64,000 nt of DNA from an uncultured Aquimarina sp. (GTDB taxonomy: Bacteria; Bacteroidota; Bacteroidia; Flavobacteriales; Flavobacteriaceae), in assembly GCA_947489685.1 (NCBI GenBank), contig CANLEM010000002.1, positions 682,001 to 746,000 of the forward strand, read 5' to 3'. The notes beneath the pieces are model-generated. The model saw only the letters and a list, made by a program, of their open reading frames with translations. It did not search any database and was not told the origin of the DNA. Below, one piece after another: positions 9,619-18,785 of this stretch (position 1 is its first letter; every line of letters begins with the position of its first letter). The translations under genes and the position numbers were made by a program.

Positions 9619-9810
9619 TTAGTACCATATACACCCCCATTGACCGCATCTCCCTGCTTCGCAAAACACACCATTTGGGCTTGAGGTATCACAACATTGT
9701 CCATTTTTATAAAAGCAAGGACCATTAGGTGTTCTTCCTCCTTCAAGTGATTTTTGTTCGTTTTTGTTTAACTTTTTTACTCCTTCGAGATTTAAAATGT
9801 TTTTTAACAT
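9619..9810 (-). CDS. Double-glycine-leader, six-cysteine peptide 1
   Basis: 63 residues from the ATG at 9810. The leader MLKNILNLEGVKKLNKNEQ ends at SLEGG. The 38-residue core has six Cys in the pattern C-x6-CC-x9-C-x4-C-x4-C and ends in aromatic residues (GCIWY). The frame is open further to 9930, but that extension would run through the structured leader at 9839-9884. The sister peptides start with the same MLKN/MLKH, so 9810 is preferred. It lies 112 bases behind the VKOR/thioredoxin fusion, which could form its disulfides. No exporter gene is in the window. Confidence 0.82.
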   Translation of the reverse strand: MLKNILNLEGVKKLNKNEQKSLEGGRTPNGPCFYKNGQCCDTSSPNGVFCEAGRCGQWGCIWY

Positions 9811-9838
9811 AATACTTGGTTTTAAGTTTAATGATATA

Positions 9839-9884
9839 CTCGAACATTTTAGAGACACTCGAGCATTGTGTCTATCCTTGCAAG
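9839..9884 (-). promoter_or_regulatory. Leader RNA element, copy 1 (possible H-type pseudoknot)
   Basis: Same layout as at 9245-9288. Stem B pairs 9853-9858 with 9868-9873 (AGACAC/GTGTCT). The loop segment TCGAG (9859-9863) pairs with CTCGA (9839-9843), and CTTGCAAG is at 9877-9884. It sits 28 bases before the start of peptide 1. Against copy 2, stem A changes C-G to T-A and stem B changes C-G to A-T, both with pairing kept. Confidence 0.5.
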
Positions 9885-9922
9885 AATATTTTTTTAAAAA
9901 ATGGGTGTTCGTTGTAGAACGA

Positions 9923-11506
9923 TTACCCATGTTCTTCGAGTAAAGGTTGGTCTTTGGCCTCCAGAATCATATCATCAATAAATAATAATAGATCTTCAAT
10001 TTGATATTCTTCGGGGTACAAATATTTTTGAATAATGGTTGCAGGTGTATAATTAATCTCATTCATAATACACCATTGCACATGATAAGGAATGGTGTTG
10101 TTTATTTCAGTGTTTATTGTTGATTTACTTATCCCAAACCGTTGTTGCCATGTTTTTACATCTCTATTGGCGAACCATTGTTTTAAAGCAGTATACGCCG
10201 TATTTTTATCTACTTCAAAGTATAATTCTATAATTCGTTTGCTTATTTGATTTCCAATATTTTCTTCATTATCAGAAACATTGAAAATAAAATGTATCTG
10301 AACATCTTTTGGGTTTCGAGTTAAAATGGTATCATATATTTGAAACGGTTCTGTACAATACCCGCACAAAGGATTAAACACGGCTTTGATTACTATTTTG
10401 GCATTTGGGTTTCCAAAAATAATTTGATTTGATGCTGGGATATAAATATCACTCTCGATCTTTTTTTGAGATAATAAAAAATCAAATACTCTTCTGCTTC
10501 TCTTAAACTTCAAGAAATCTGTTTGGGTAGTTTCTAGTTTTTTTGTGTCTACAATTAAAGGCTTTAAATAACTCCATAAAACCACAGCAACTCCTGCAAA
10601 AGCTAAAGCTTTGACGATGTATTCAAAAGATATTTCTTTGGATTCTATTGTAATTGCCAGAAGGCTAAACTGTGCCAAAAGCAAAGCCGAAATCCCAAGA
10701 CACAGAACACACCACTTTTTAACTATCATTGCTTGATAATAGATAGAAAACAATACGACCAATACACTTACAGAAGCTATCCCGAACAAAACTGTACTAT
10801 CAAAACCAATAAATGTGGTAATCAAAAATAAAGCGCTAAAAAAAGAAATCGAAGCATCACTTAAACTCAGAATTTTTAAAAAAGAACTTTTTTTAGATTT
10901 TATTACTTCGTTACAGTTACTATTATGAGAAACCGCATTACAAAGCTTTGCTACGGTAGCGTTATGCATTCCTAATTCTTCTTTTATAATAATTGAGCTA
11001 ATGTATATCCCGGCAAGTCCCAGTAACTGATATATCAATAAGGTAAGATCAAAATCTAAAAATTGTTGTATGGCTAAAAAAGACATCAAAAAAACCAAGA
11101 ATATCTTGTTTTTATACCTAGTCATTACCGATGGTTTTTTGGTCTTTTCAATTCCTTCTACAGCGATAATAGTACCCGCCCATATTTCTTTGAAAGCTGC
11201 AATGCTCATTTTTGATTTTTGATGGTTCGCATTTAGGGTGATTACACTATTTTGTTTGAGTTTTACAAAGACCAACTCAGAGGTTTTTTCCTTTTCTATA
11301 ATTGCCAAAAAACTGTTGGGTAATTGTGATAAGGCATCTTTAGGAACATTGGCAACAATGTTTTCAATATCGAAGTAATCCAATGTATCCGAAATTGCTT
11401 TTACACTCGAAGATTCTGGATGAGATTTTAACTGAAGTTCAAGCACTTCTTTTTTGACATGAAATATATCAGACGCTATAAGTAGTTTATATATCAATTT
11501 TTGCAT
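9923..11506 (-). CDS. Fusion protein: degenerate C39-like domain, VKOR domain, thioredoxin/DsbA-like domain
   Basis: 527 residues from the ATG at 11506. Residues 1-120 resemble a C39 peptidase-like domain (LKSHPESSSVKAISDTLDYF) but lack the catalytic Cys. Residues 135-315 are a multi-pass VKOR domain with the loop pair Cys189/Cys198 and the redox motif WCVLC (Cys266/Cys269). Residues 350-527 are a thioredoxin/DsbA-like domain with CGYC at 381-384. Such fusions oxidise disulfides on the outer face of the inner membrane. The gene precedes three cysteine-rich GG-leader peptides, so it probably folds or binds them. The C39-like part may recognise their leaders. The frame is open to 11629, but a tandem operator ends 15 bases before that ATG, leaving no room for a promoter. 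Confidence 0.85.
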   Translation of the reverse strand: MQKLIYKLLIASDIFHVKKEVLELQLKSHPESSSVKAISDTLDYFDIENIVANVPKDALSQLPNSFLAIIEKEKTSELVFVKLKQNSVITLNANHQKSKMSIAAFKEIWAGTIIAVEGIEKTKKPSVMTRYKNKIFLVFLMSFLAIQQFLDFDLTLLIYQLLGLAGIYISSIIIKEELGMHNATVAKLCNAVSHNSNCNEVIKSKKSSFLKILSLSDASISFFSALFLITTFIGFDSTVLFGIASVSVLVVLFSIYYQAMIVKKWCVLCLGISALLLAQFSLLAITIESKEISFEYIVKALAFAGVAVVLWSYLKPLIVDTKKLETTQTDFLKFKRSRRVFDFLLSQKKIESDIYIPASNQIIFGNPNAKIVIKAVFNPLCGYCTEPFQIYDTILTRNPKDVQIHFIFNVSDNEENIGNQISKRIIELYFEVDKNTAYTALKQWFANRDVKTWQQRFGISKSTINTEINNTIPYHVQWCIMNEINYTPATIIQKYLYPEEYQIEDLLLFIDDMILEAKDQPLLEEHG

Positions 11507-11643
11507 AAAACCATTAGTATTTGTGTGAAAAAATGAACTGCTATATATACCCGATACGTAATCATCAATTTTGAAAAAAATAATATTGACCGAGACATAT
11601 AGATAGCAATCCAAAGAAACCTTATTCATTGATTATCAACTAT

Positions 11644-11678
11644 GACGGGTGTTCCAATTCTTTGGACGAATGTTCCAA
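11644..11678 (-). promoter_or_regulatory. Tandem operator with 21-bp period upstream of the peptide operon
   Basis: GACGggTGTTCCAA (11644-11657) and GACGaaTGTTCCAA (11665-11678) are 14-bp direct repeats with two mismatches, exactly 21 bp apart, or two helical turns. This is the geometry of LytTR-type and similar tandem-binding activators. The nearer repeat lies 137 bases before the start at 11506. A possible -7 region (TATCTATA) lies at about 11598-11605. The regulator is not identified. Confidence 0.5.
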
Positions 11679-11952
11679 CAAATGATATAGGTATATCTAA
11701 TGTGTTAAAGAATAATTAAAAACGGTTTTTATGAGTATAAAAACTTCTTAAAAAGAAGGCAAGATTATTTTATCCAAAAAACCATCAATATGCCCAATCT
11801 TAAATTCATTATTGATGATTTTTTGACAAAAAATCAAAGGCTTTGTTAAAAATATGTCCCGGCTGCATATTTATTTGATATCATCACTCAAAATCGCCTT
11901 TCTTTTTGCAGAAAATCCTTATTTTCGCAGACTTAATAGAAAGAACGACCAA

Positions 11953-14900
11953 ATGAGCACGAAGTTTCCTGAATATAAAGGACTTGACTTACCAAAAGTA
12001 GCTGACGAAATACTGGATTTCTGGCAACAGAACACCATATTTGAGAAAAGTATAAGTGAGCGTGATGGAGCAGAACCATTTGTTTTTTTTGAAGGACCTC
12101 CTTCTGCAAATGGATTACCAGGAATTCATCATGTAATGGCACGCGCAATCAAAGATATTTTTTGCCGCTATAAAACTCAAAAAGGATATCAGGTAAAGCG
12201 TAAAGCTGGATGGGATACTCATGGTCTTCCGGTAGAGCTTGGTGTTGAGAAAGAATTAGGTATTACCAAAGAAGATATTGGTAAAAAAATTACAATTGAA
12301 GAATATAATGAGGCTTGTAAAAAGGCCGTTATGCGATATACTGATATCTGGAACGATCTTACTCAAAAAATAGGGTATTGGGTAGATATGGACGATCCCT
12401 ATATCACCTACAAATCCAAATATATGGAGAGTGTTTGGTGGTTACTCTCGCAGATCTATAAAAAAGATTTACTATATAAAGGATATACCATCCAACCGTA
12501 TTCTCCAAAAGCAGGAACGGGGCTAAGTTCACACGAGCTTAATCAACCGGGAACATATCAGGACGTAACCGACACTACTGTCGTAGCCCAATTTAAGGCC
12601 AAAAAAGAAACGTTACCTTCAAATCTTAAAGAAATTGAAGGTGATATATACTTCTTAGCCTGGACAACCACTCCGTGGACATTACCATCTAATACCGCGT
12701 TAACTGTTGGCCCTAAAATAGATTATGTTTTGGTTAAAACCTTTAATCAATACACATTCGAACCTAGCAATGTAATTTTGGCTAAGAATTTGGTAGGAAA
12801 ACAATTTACAGGCAAATATGTTCAGGTAGTTTCCGAAGATGAGGTTGACACTTTTAAACAAGGAGATAAAAAAATCCCTTATTACGTTTTGCAAGAATTC
12901 AATGGAGCGGATCTTATTGATGTTAGATACGAGCAATTATTAGATTTTGCTCAGCCATATCACAACCCAGAAAATGCCTTTAGAGTAATCACAGGTGATT
13001 TTGTAACTACCGAGGACGGTACTGGTATCGTACATACTGCTCCAACATTTGGAGCTGATGATGCTATGGTTGCCAAACAAGCTACTCCCGAAGTACCGGC
13101 ATTACTCGTAACAGATGATAATGACAATTTGGTTCCGTTAGTAGATTTACAAGGTAAGTTTACCAAACACGTAGGAGAGTTTGCTGGCAAATATGTTAAG
13201 AATGAATATTATGATGATGGAGAAGCTCCGGAAAAATCCGTAGATGTAGAAATTGCTATCAAGCTTAAAATAGAAAATAAAGCCTTTAAGGTTGAAAAAT
13301 ATGTACATAGCTATCCAAATTGCTGGCGTACAGATAAGCCTATTTTATATTACCCATTAGACTCTTGGTTTATAAAAGTTCCTGATTTTAAGAATCGTAT
13401 GCACGAACTTAACCTTGGTATTAATTGGAAACCAAAAGCTACTGGCGAAGGACGATTTGGAAACTGGTTAGCAAATGCTAATGATTGGAATCTATCGCGT
13501 TCTCGTTTTTGGGGTATCCCATTACCAATCTGGAGAACCGAAGACGGTAAAGAAGAAATTATCATAGGCTCGGTAGAAGAGTTAAAATCTGAAATGAACA
13601 AGGCCGTAATAGCTGGAGTTCTTGAAAAAGATGTATTTGCTGACTTTGTAGTTGGTGACATGAGTGAAGAAAACTATGATAAGGTAGATCTTCATAAAAA
13701 TATAGTTGATCAAATTACATTGGTTTCTGCATCAGGAAAACCAATGAAACGTGAAAGTGATCTTATCGATGTATGGTTCGACTCTGGATCTATGCCATAT
13801 GCGCAATGGCATTATCCTTTTGAAAACAAAGAAAAAGTAGAAGGAGGAGAAAGAAAAGCAGACTTTATTGCAGAAGGAGTTGATCAAACCCGTGGATGGT
13901 TTTATACCCTACATGCCATCGCTACCATGATATTTGATGATGTAGCTTATAAAAATGTAGTATCTAACGGATTGGTCTTGGACAAAAATGGGCAAAAAAT
14001 GTCCAAACGATTAGGTAATGCCGTAGATCCTTTTGAAACACTAAAGACCTATGGCCCAGATGCTACTCGTTGGTATATGATCAGTAATGCTAACCCGTGG
14101 GACAACTTAAAATTTGATTCGGAAGGAATTGCAGAGGTTCGACGTAAATTTTTTGGAACACTATACAATACGTATTCATTCTTTACACTTTATGCTAATA
14201 TTGACAATTTTACCTATGCCGAGGATGATATTTTGTTAAAAGATAGGCCAGAAATTGATCGTTGGATTCTAAGTGAGTTACATACATTGATTAAAAATGT
14301 TGATACATACTATAATGATTATGAACCTACAAAAGCTACTAGGGCCATTTCTGATTTTGTTCAAGAAAATCTAAGTAATTGGTTTGTACGATTAAGCAGA
14401 AGAAGATTTTGGAAAGGAGATTATCAAAAAGATAAAATATCGGCTTACCAAACATTATATACCTGTATGCTTACGGTATCCAAATTGGGAGCACCAGTAG
14501 CGCCATTTTTTATGGATCGACTATACAAAGACTTGGTTGCAGGTACCCAAAAAGAAGATTTTGAAAGTGTACATTTAGCCGATTTCCCGGAGTACAATGA
14601 GTCCTTTGTTGATAAAGCATTAGAGCATAAAATGCAAAAGGCACAGACTATATCCTCTTTGGTATTATCATTGCGTCAAAAAGAAAAAATCAAAGTGCGC
14701 CAGCCACTGCAGCGTATTATGATCCCCGTACTGAACGAGGCCGAAAAAACAGAGATTAATGATATTGCTGATCTTATAAAAAGTGAAGTAAATGTTAAGA
14801 AAATTGAGCTTATCGATGATGCATCTGGCATTTTGGTGAAGCAAATTAAGCCAAATTTCAAAACTTTAGGACCTCGCTTTGGCAAGGATATGAAGTTGAT

Positions 14901-15357
14901 AGCCAACAAGATACAGTCTTTTGATCAAGAAACTATCAAAATTCTTGAACAAACAGGCAGTTTTGATGTAGAAATTAATGATAAAATTGTTACATTAGGA
15001 ACCGACGATGTAGAAATTAGCTCTCAAGATATAGAGGGCTGGTTGGTTGCAAATTCAGGTTCTTTAACAGTTGCACTAGACGTAACTATTACTCCAGAGC
15101 TTAAAAAAGAAGGGATTGCAAGAGAGCTTGTAAATCGTATTCAAAATATGCGTAAGGATAATGGTTTTGAAGTGACTGATAAAATAGGAATTGTTTTTGA
15201 AGAAAACCAAACTGTGCAAGAAGCTGTAACAACCAACGAAACATACATCAAAAACGAAACCTTAACCGAGACAATTGAGTTCGCCACCAATGTAATAAAC
15301 GGCACAGAAATTGCGTTTGATGACATTGCAACCCAATTGGTAATAAAAAAACATTAA
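11953..15357 (+). CDS. ileS: Isoleucine--tRNA ligase
   Basis: Charges tRNA-Ile. 1134 residues from the ATG at 11953. The class I HIGH motif appears as GLPGIHHVM near residue 55 and KMSKR near residue 683. The large CP1 editing domain lies between them (WTTTPWTLPSNTAL). The C-terminal half holds the anticodon-binding helical bundle. The frame is open to 11854, but the extra 33 residues are not typical of the family, and a promoter-like TATTTTCG box (11920-11927) lies inside them. The start MSTKFPEYKGLDLPK is therefore preferred. A DksA-like gene follows after six bases and is probably cotranscribed. Confidence 0.96.
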   Translation: MSTKFPEYKGLDLPKVADEILDFWQQNTIFEKSISERDGAEPFVFFEGPPSANGLPGIHHVMARAIKDIFCRYKTQKGYQVKRKAGWDTHGLPVELGVEKELGITKEDIGKKITIEEYNEACKKAVMRYTDIWNDLTQKIGYWVDMDDPYITYKSKYMESVWWLLSQIYKKDLLYKGYTIQPYSPKAGTGLSSHELNQPGTYQDVTDTTVVAQFKAKKETLPSNLKEIEGDIYFLAWTTTPWTLPSNTALTVGPKIDYVLVKTFNQYTFEPSNVILAKNLVGKQFTGKYVQVVSEDEVDTFKQGDKKIPYYVLQEFNGADLIDVRYEQLLDFAQPYHNPENAFRVITGDFVTTEDGTGIVHTAPTFGADDAMVAKQATPEVPALLVTDDNDNLVPLVDLQGKFTKHVGEFAGKYVKNEYYDDGEAPEKSVDVEIAIKLKIENKAFKVEKYVHSYPNCWRTDKPILYYPLDSWFIKVPDFKNRMHELNLGINWKPKATGEGRFGNWLANANDWNLSRSRFWGIPLPIWRTEDGKEEIIIGSVEELKSEMNKAVIAGVLEKDVFADFVVGDMSEENYDKVDLHKNIVDQITLVSASGKPMKRESDLIDVWFDSGSMPYAQWHYPFENKEKVEGGERKADFIAEGVDQTRGWFYTLHAIATMIFDDVAYKNVVSNGLVLDKNGQKMSKRLGNAVDPFETLKTYGPDATRWYMISNANPWDNLKFDSEGIAEVRRKFFGTLYNTYSFFTLYANIDNFTYAEDDILLKDRPEIDRWILSELHTLIKNVDTYYNDYEPTKATRAISDFVQENLSNWFVRLSRRRFWKGDYQKDKISAYQTLYTCMLTVSKLGAPVAPFFMDRLYKDLVAGTQKEDFESVHLADFPEYNESFVDKALEHKMQKAQTISSLVLSLRQKEKIKVRQPLQRIMIPVLNEAEKTEINDIADLIKSEVNVKKIELIDDASGILVKQIKPNFKTLGPRFGKDMKLIANKIQSFDQETIKILEQTGSFDVEINDKIVTLGTDDVEISSQDIEGWLVANSGSLTVALDVTITPELKKEGIARELVNRIQNMRKDNGFEVTDKIGIVFEENQTVQEAVTTNETYIKNETLTETIEFATNVINGTEIAFDDIATQLVIKKH

Positions 15358-15363
15358 AAGAAT

Positions 15364-15747
15364 ATGGCAGAAGATGTAAAAGTAAGGTACAGCGATTCTG
15401 ATTTAGAAAAATTCAGAGAAATTATCGTTGAGAAGATGGAAAAAGCACAAAAAGATTTAGAATTACTTCAAAGTGCATATAAGAATGATGGGAATAATGG
15501 TACAGATGACACCTCACCTACATTCAAAGCTTTTGAAGAAGGAAGTGAAACAATGTCTAAAGAAGCAAATACTCAACTTGCAATTCGACAAGAAAAATTT
15601 GTACGTGATCTAAAGAACGCTTTATTACGTATAGAAAACAAAACCTATGGTATTTGCCGTGTAACAGGAAAATTAATTAATCCTGAACGTTTAAAATTAG
15701 TTCCTCATGCTACATTAAGTATTGAAGCAAAGAATATGCAGAGCTAG
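15364..15747 (+). CDS. TraR/DksA-family protein with incomplete zinc site
   Basis: 127 residues. The N-terminal 75 residues are predicted helical, with the acidic D-rich coiled-coil tip of DksA/TraR proteins. The C-terminal motif YGICRVTGKLINPERLKLVP matches the DksA zinc-finger region. Only one Cys is left, and the second Cys pair of the classical finger is replaced by LSIEAKN. Relatives bind RNA polymerase in the secondary channel. The Bacteroidota subgroup often lacks the zinc ligands, so this is probably a real subtype and not a damaged gene. It lies six bases behind ileS and ends in a strong terminator. Confidence 0.88.
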   Translation: MAEDVKVRYSDSDLEKFREIIVEKMEKAQKDLELLQSAYKNDGNNGTDDTSPTFKAFEEGSETMSKEANTQLAIRQEKFVRDLKNALLRIENKTYGICRVTGKLINPERLKLVPHATLSIEAKNMQS

Positions 15748-15783
15748 TACAACAAGTAATACATTACAAAATATTGTAAATTT

Positions 15784-15817
15784 AAAGTGCTTTCCTAATC
15801 GGAAAGCACTTTTTTTA
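15784..15817 (+). terminator. Intrinsic terminator of the ileS operon
   Basis: AAAGTGCTTTCC and GGAAAGCACTTT form a perfect 12-bp stem around a 5-nt loop, followed by a T-tract. It lies 37 bases past the DksA-like gene. Confidence 0.9.
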
Positions 15818-15887
15818 TTTCCTCAATGTAACCTTTTAAAAAATCTAAGGTATTACTAATAGAAACTGACCAAAAAAGAGTGACATC

Positions 15888-16427
15888 TTGAAAAATTTAA
15901 CTGACGAAGAATTAATGATTATGGTATCCAATGGAAACCTCGATATGATGAGTATCTTATTTGATAGGTATCATATTCGAATTTTTAATTTCTTACTTAA
16001 AATGACCAGAGATAGAGATGTTAGTCAGGATATTACGCAGGAAGTTTTTTATAAGGCCATTAAATATAGAACCTCGTATAAAAAAGGAAAGTTTTCGTCT
16101 TGGATATATACCATCGCAAGAAATATTTTTTCTGATCATTATCAAAAACAGAAAATAGCTGCACAACGATTGGATGCTATTGAATTTAAAATCGAAACTG
16201 AAGATACGTATACGATCGAAAAAGACGAAGTTAAAGAACAATTAGAACGCGCACTTGGACAATTAAACAAAAGTGATAGAGAACTTGTAATTATGAATCG
16301 TTATCAAGAAATAAAATACCAAGAAATTGCAGAGATAACTAACTCGACCGCTGGAGCAGTAAAAACAAAAGTGCATCGTGCTATCCATAAACTAAAGGAT
16401 TATTACCTACAAAATACAACGCCATGA
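15888..16427 (+). CDS. ECF-type RNA polymerase sigma factor
   Basis: 179 residues. Region 2 is visible as FNFLLKMTRDRDVSQDITQE and region 4 as KYQEIAEITNSTAGAVKTKV. The start codon is TTG at 15888, which gives the usual MKNLTDEELM N-terminus. The first in-frame ATG would cut nine residues of region 2. It overlaps the anti-sigma gene by four bases (ATGA), so the two are translationally coupled. It probably controls the envelope genes behind it. Confidence 0.93.
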   Translation: MKNLTDEELMIMVSNGNLDMMSILFDRYHIRIFNFLLKMTRDRDVSQDITQEVFYKAIKYRTSYKKGKFSSWIYTIARNIFSDHYQKQKIAAQRLDAIEFKIETEDTYTIEKDEVKEQLERALGQLNKSDRELVIMNRYQEIKYQEIAEITNSTAGAVKTKVHRAIHKLKDYYLQNTTP

Positions 16428-17209
16428 ATTGTAAACAAATAGAAAATCAGCTTATTGATTATCTCGATAATAACCTGGATCAAAACACATACTCGATTGT
16501 AGATTCGCATCTCAAAAATTGTGAAAACTGCACTATAGCTTTACAAGAACTTGAAACCGTTTTTAAATCTATTGGCGAAACTCAAGAAGAAATTCCTGAT
16601 AGCAGCTTGAAAGTTAATTTTGAAAAGATGTTGCACGAAGAAAAAGCAATATTAGAAGATTCTAAAGTGGTGTCTATGACGAACAACAGACTCTGGAAAA
16701 CTGTATTTCAAATTGCTGCAACCATAGCGCTAGTGTTTTCGGCATATTACTATGGTAAAACACAGAACGATGCGTCTTTTTCGCAAGAAATAGCAGTGTT
16801 AGAAAAAGAAAGAAACGAAATGAAGCAAACAATGACCATTTCATTAATCGAAAATGAATCTGCAAGCAAGCGATTACAAGCCGTAAACTATGCAGAAGAA
16901 TTTGAACAACCAGGAAATGAGATTTTAAAAGCTCTAATCAATAAAATGTATCACGATGATCATATCAATGTGCGACTAGCTGCAGCAGAAGCACTTGCCA
17001 AATTTTCGGATAAAGAAATGGTTCGTAATGCATTTATCAATGCCCTGGAAATGGAACAAGATCCGGGCATGCAAATTGAATTAATTCAAATATTAGTTTC
17101 TATCGAGGAAAAACGCGCAGTTCCTTCTATGGAAAAATTACTTAAAAACGAAGAAACACCGAGCTACGTAAGAGATCAGGTGAAAATTAGTCTTCCAAAT
17201 TTAATTTAA
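16424..17209 (+). CDS. Anti-sigma factor with zinc-finger domain and HEAT-like repeats
   Basis: 261 residues. The N-terminus holds a zf-HC2/ZAS-type motif (C at residue 3, then HLKNCENC near 28-35) that binds ECF sigma factors. One transmembrane helix lies near residues 86-104 (VFQIAATIALVFSAYYYG). The periplasmic part contains HEAT-like helical repeats (VRLAAAEALAKF, then EQDPGMQIELIQILVSI). It holds the upstream sigma factor at the membrane until a signal releases it. The next gene starts 18 bases downstream. Confidence 0.88.
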   Translation: MNCKQIENQLIDYLDNNLDQNTYSIVDSHLKNCENCTIALQELETVFKSIGETQEEIPDSSLKVNFEKMLHEEKAILEDSKVVSMTNNRLWKTVFQIAATIALVFSAYYYGKTQNDASFSQEIAVLEKERNEMKQTMTISLIENESASKRLQAVNYAEEFEQPGNEILKALINKMYHDDHINVRLAAAEALAKFSDKEMVRNAFINALEMEQDPGMQIELIQILVSIEEKRAVPSMEKLLKNEETPSYVRDQVKISLPNLI

Positions 17210-17227
17210 CAATCAAAAATCGAACAC

Positions 17228-17983
17228 ATGAAAAATATAGCATTTATACTATTAATATGTTTAACAACATGGAGCCTTAATGCACAGGATTATACGCAAT
17301 CTCTTCAAGGCATTAAAAAAGTTAAAATCACCTCTGCTTCTGGAGTAAAAATTAAAGCTCATGATAAAAATGAACTTAGAATTATTAGTAAAGGCCACAA
17401 AGCGCCAGAAAAAGCAAGAGGTCTAAAAGCCGTTTATGCTGGTGGAAATGATAATACAGGATTAGGTATGTATGTAAAAAAAGAAGGAGAATTATTGATT
17501 CTAAAAAACTTAAAAAACATGCATAGTCGCGTTCTAGAAGTTTTTCTTCCAAAAAACATTAATATCAAAGTAGAGAGAAGCAATTTAGGAAGTTTGGTGG
17601 TATCTGGTTTTTCGTCAGAGATCGAAGCAATCACCAATGTTGGTAATATGACATTTAGAGACGTTACGGGGCCAATCGTAGCAAAAACAGCGACCGGAGA
17701 AATAAATATTGTTTTTAACAAAGTAAGCCAGAGTTCTCCTATTTCATTAGTTTCTGCAACCGGTGCCATAGATGTAAGCATTCCGTCAACTACACCTACC
17801 AATTTAGAATTAAAAACAGCTATGGGAGAGATTTTTACCGACTTTGAAATCAAATTTCCAGTCGATGATGATAATATGAAGATCGTTTCTGGGAAAAGAA
17901 CTATAAAAACCAAGTTAAATAATGGTGGTGTAGAAATCAGCCTAAGATCGGCAACGGGTAACATATACCTTAGAAAACAATAA
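17228..17983 (+). CDS. DUF4097-type beta-helix envelope protein 1
   Basis: 251 residues with a signal peptide ending near LNAQ. The rest is a repeated beta-strand pattern (ITNVGNMTFRDVTGPIVAKT, then SATGAIDVSI and SATGNIYLRK) typical of the DUF4097 putative adhesin fold. It lies in one operon with the sigma and anti-sigma genes and two paralogues. The role is probably at the envelope or in stress response. No catalytic motif is seen. Confidence 0.85.
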   Translation: MKNIAFILLICLTTWSLNAQDYTQSLQGIKKVKITSASGVKIKAHDKNELRIISKGHKAPEKARGLKAVYAGGNDNTGLGMYVKKEGELLILKNLKNMHSRVLEVFLPKNINIKVERSNLGSLVVSGFSSEIEAITNVGNMTFRDVTGPIVAKTATGEINIVFNKVSQSSPISLVSATGAIDVSIPSTTPTNLELKTAMGEIFTDFEIKFPVDDDNMKIVSGKRTIKTKLNNGGVEISLRSATGNIYLRKQ

Positions 17984-18020
17984 ATCAAGAGGTCATCAAT
18001 TAATCAAAAAAACGAACAAC

Positions 18021-18734
18021 ATGAAAAATTTAGTAATCTTAGCAGTATTGTGTTTCATTTCTGTACAAATACAGGCACAAAAAACAATTGAAAAAGAGAT
18101 CAGCACCTCAGCCGATCAAATAAAAGTAGAGTTTAAATTTGCCGAAGATATTACGATCAAAACCTGGGACAAAAACGATGTCTATCTAAAAGCTGAAGTT
18201 AGCGTTAATGGAGGGCAATTTGATGAGTATTTTGATCTAAAAGTAGATAACTCTTCGTCTGTGTTAGATATCAGATCTGATTACGGAGATTTATTTGATA
18301 TGTGGAAAAAGGAACGTAAATCTAATGGTAAAAACAATTGGGGCCCCTGCAATAATATGGATATAGATGCTAACTATACTTTATACCTCCCAAAAAATGC
18401 ACGATTAAGAATAAAAAGCATCTCGGGCAATGTAATTTCTCAAAATTATGAAGGTAACTTAGTCGTTGATATTATTAGCGGAAATATAGATATCAAAAAT
18501 TATGATGGAGATTTAGATCTTAAAACTATTAGTGGAGATATTGACATTAATATCGCCAAATCCAGATTAAAAGCAGAAACCATTTCGGGGATGATCTATT
18601 CGGATAAAGATCTCGAATTTGATCATGGTAAAAACCGAATAGTAGGCAGTAAAGTTACAGGAACCTTTGGTGATATTAAAAGCGAACTACAGCTTAAAAC
18701 CATTAGTGGAAGCATTTTTATAAGAAAGCAATAA
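18021..18734 (+). CDS. DUF4097-type beta-helix envelope protein 2
   Basis: 237 residues. A signal peptide ends near IQAQ. The beta-helix repeats read ISGNVIS, ISGNIDI, ISGDIDI and ISGSIFI. It is a paralogue of the genes on both sides and lies 37 bases after the first one. The regular ISG-x-I ladder is clearest in this copy. The function is unknown. Confidence 0.85.
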   Translation: MKNLVILAVLCFISVQIQAQKTIEKEISTSADQIKVEFKFAEDITIKTWDKNDVYLKAEVSVNGGQFDEYFDLKVDNSSSVLDIRSDYGDLFDMWKKERKSNGKNNWGPCNNMDIDANYTLYLPKNARLRIKSISGNVISQNYEGNLVVDIISGNIDIKNYDGDLDLKTISGDIDINIAKSRLKAETISGMIYSDKDLEFDHGKNRIVGSKVTGTFGDIKSELQLKTISGSIFIRKQ

Positions 18735-18785
18735 GATAGACCCTACAGGTTTTTATACTATTAAGAATTTAGCTACCTTAGAAAT

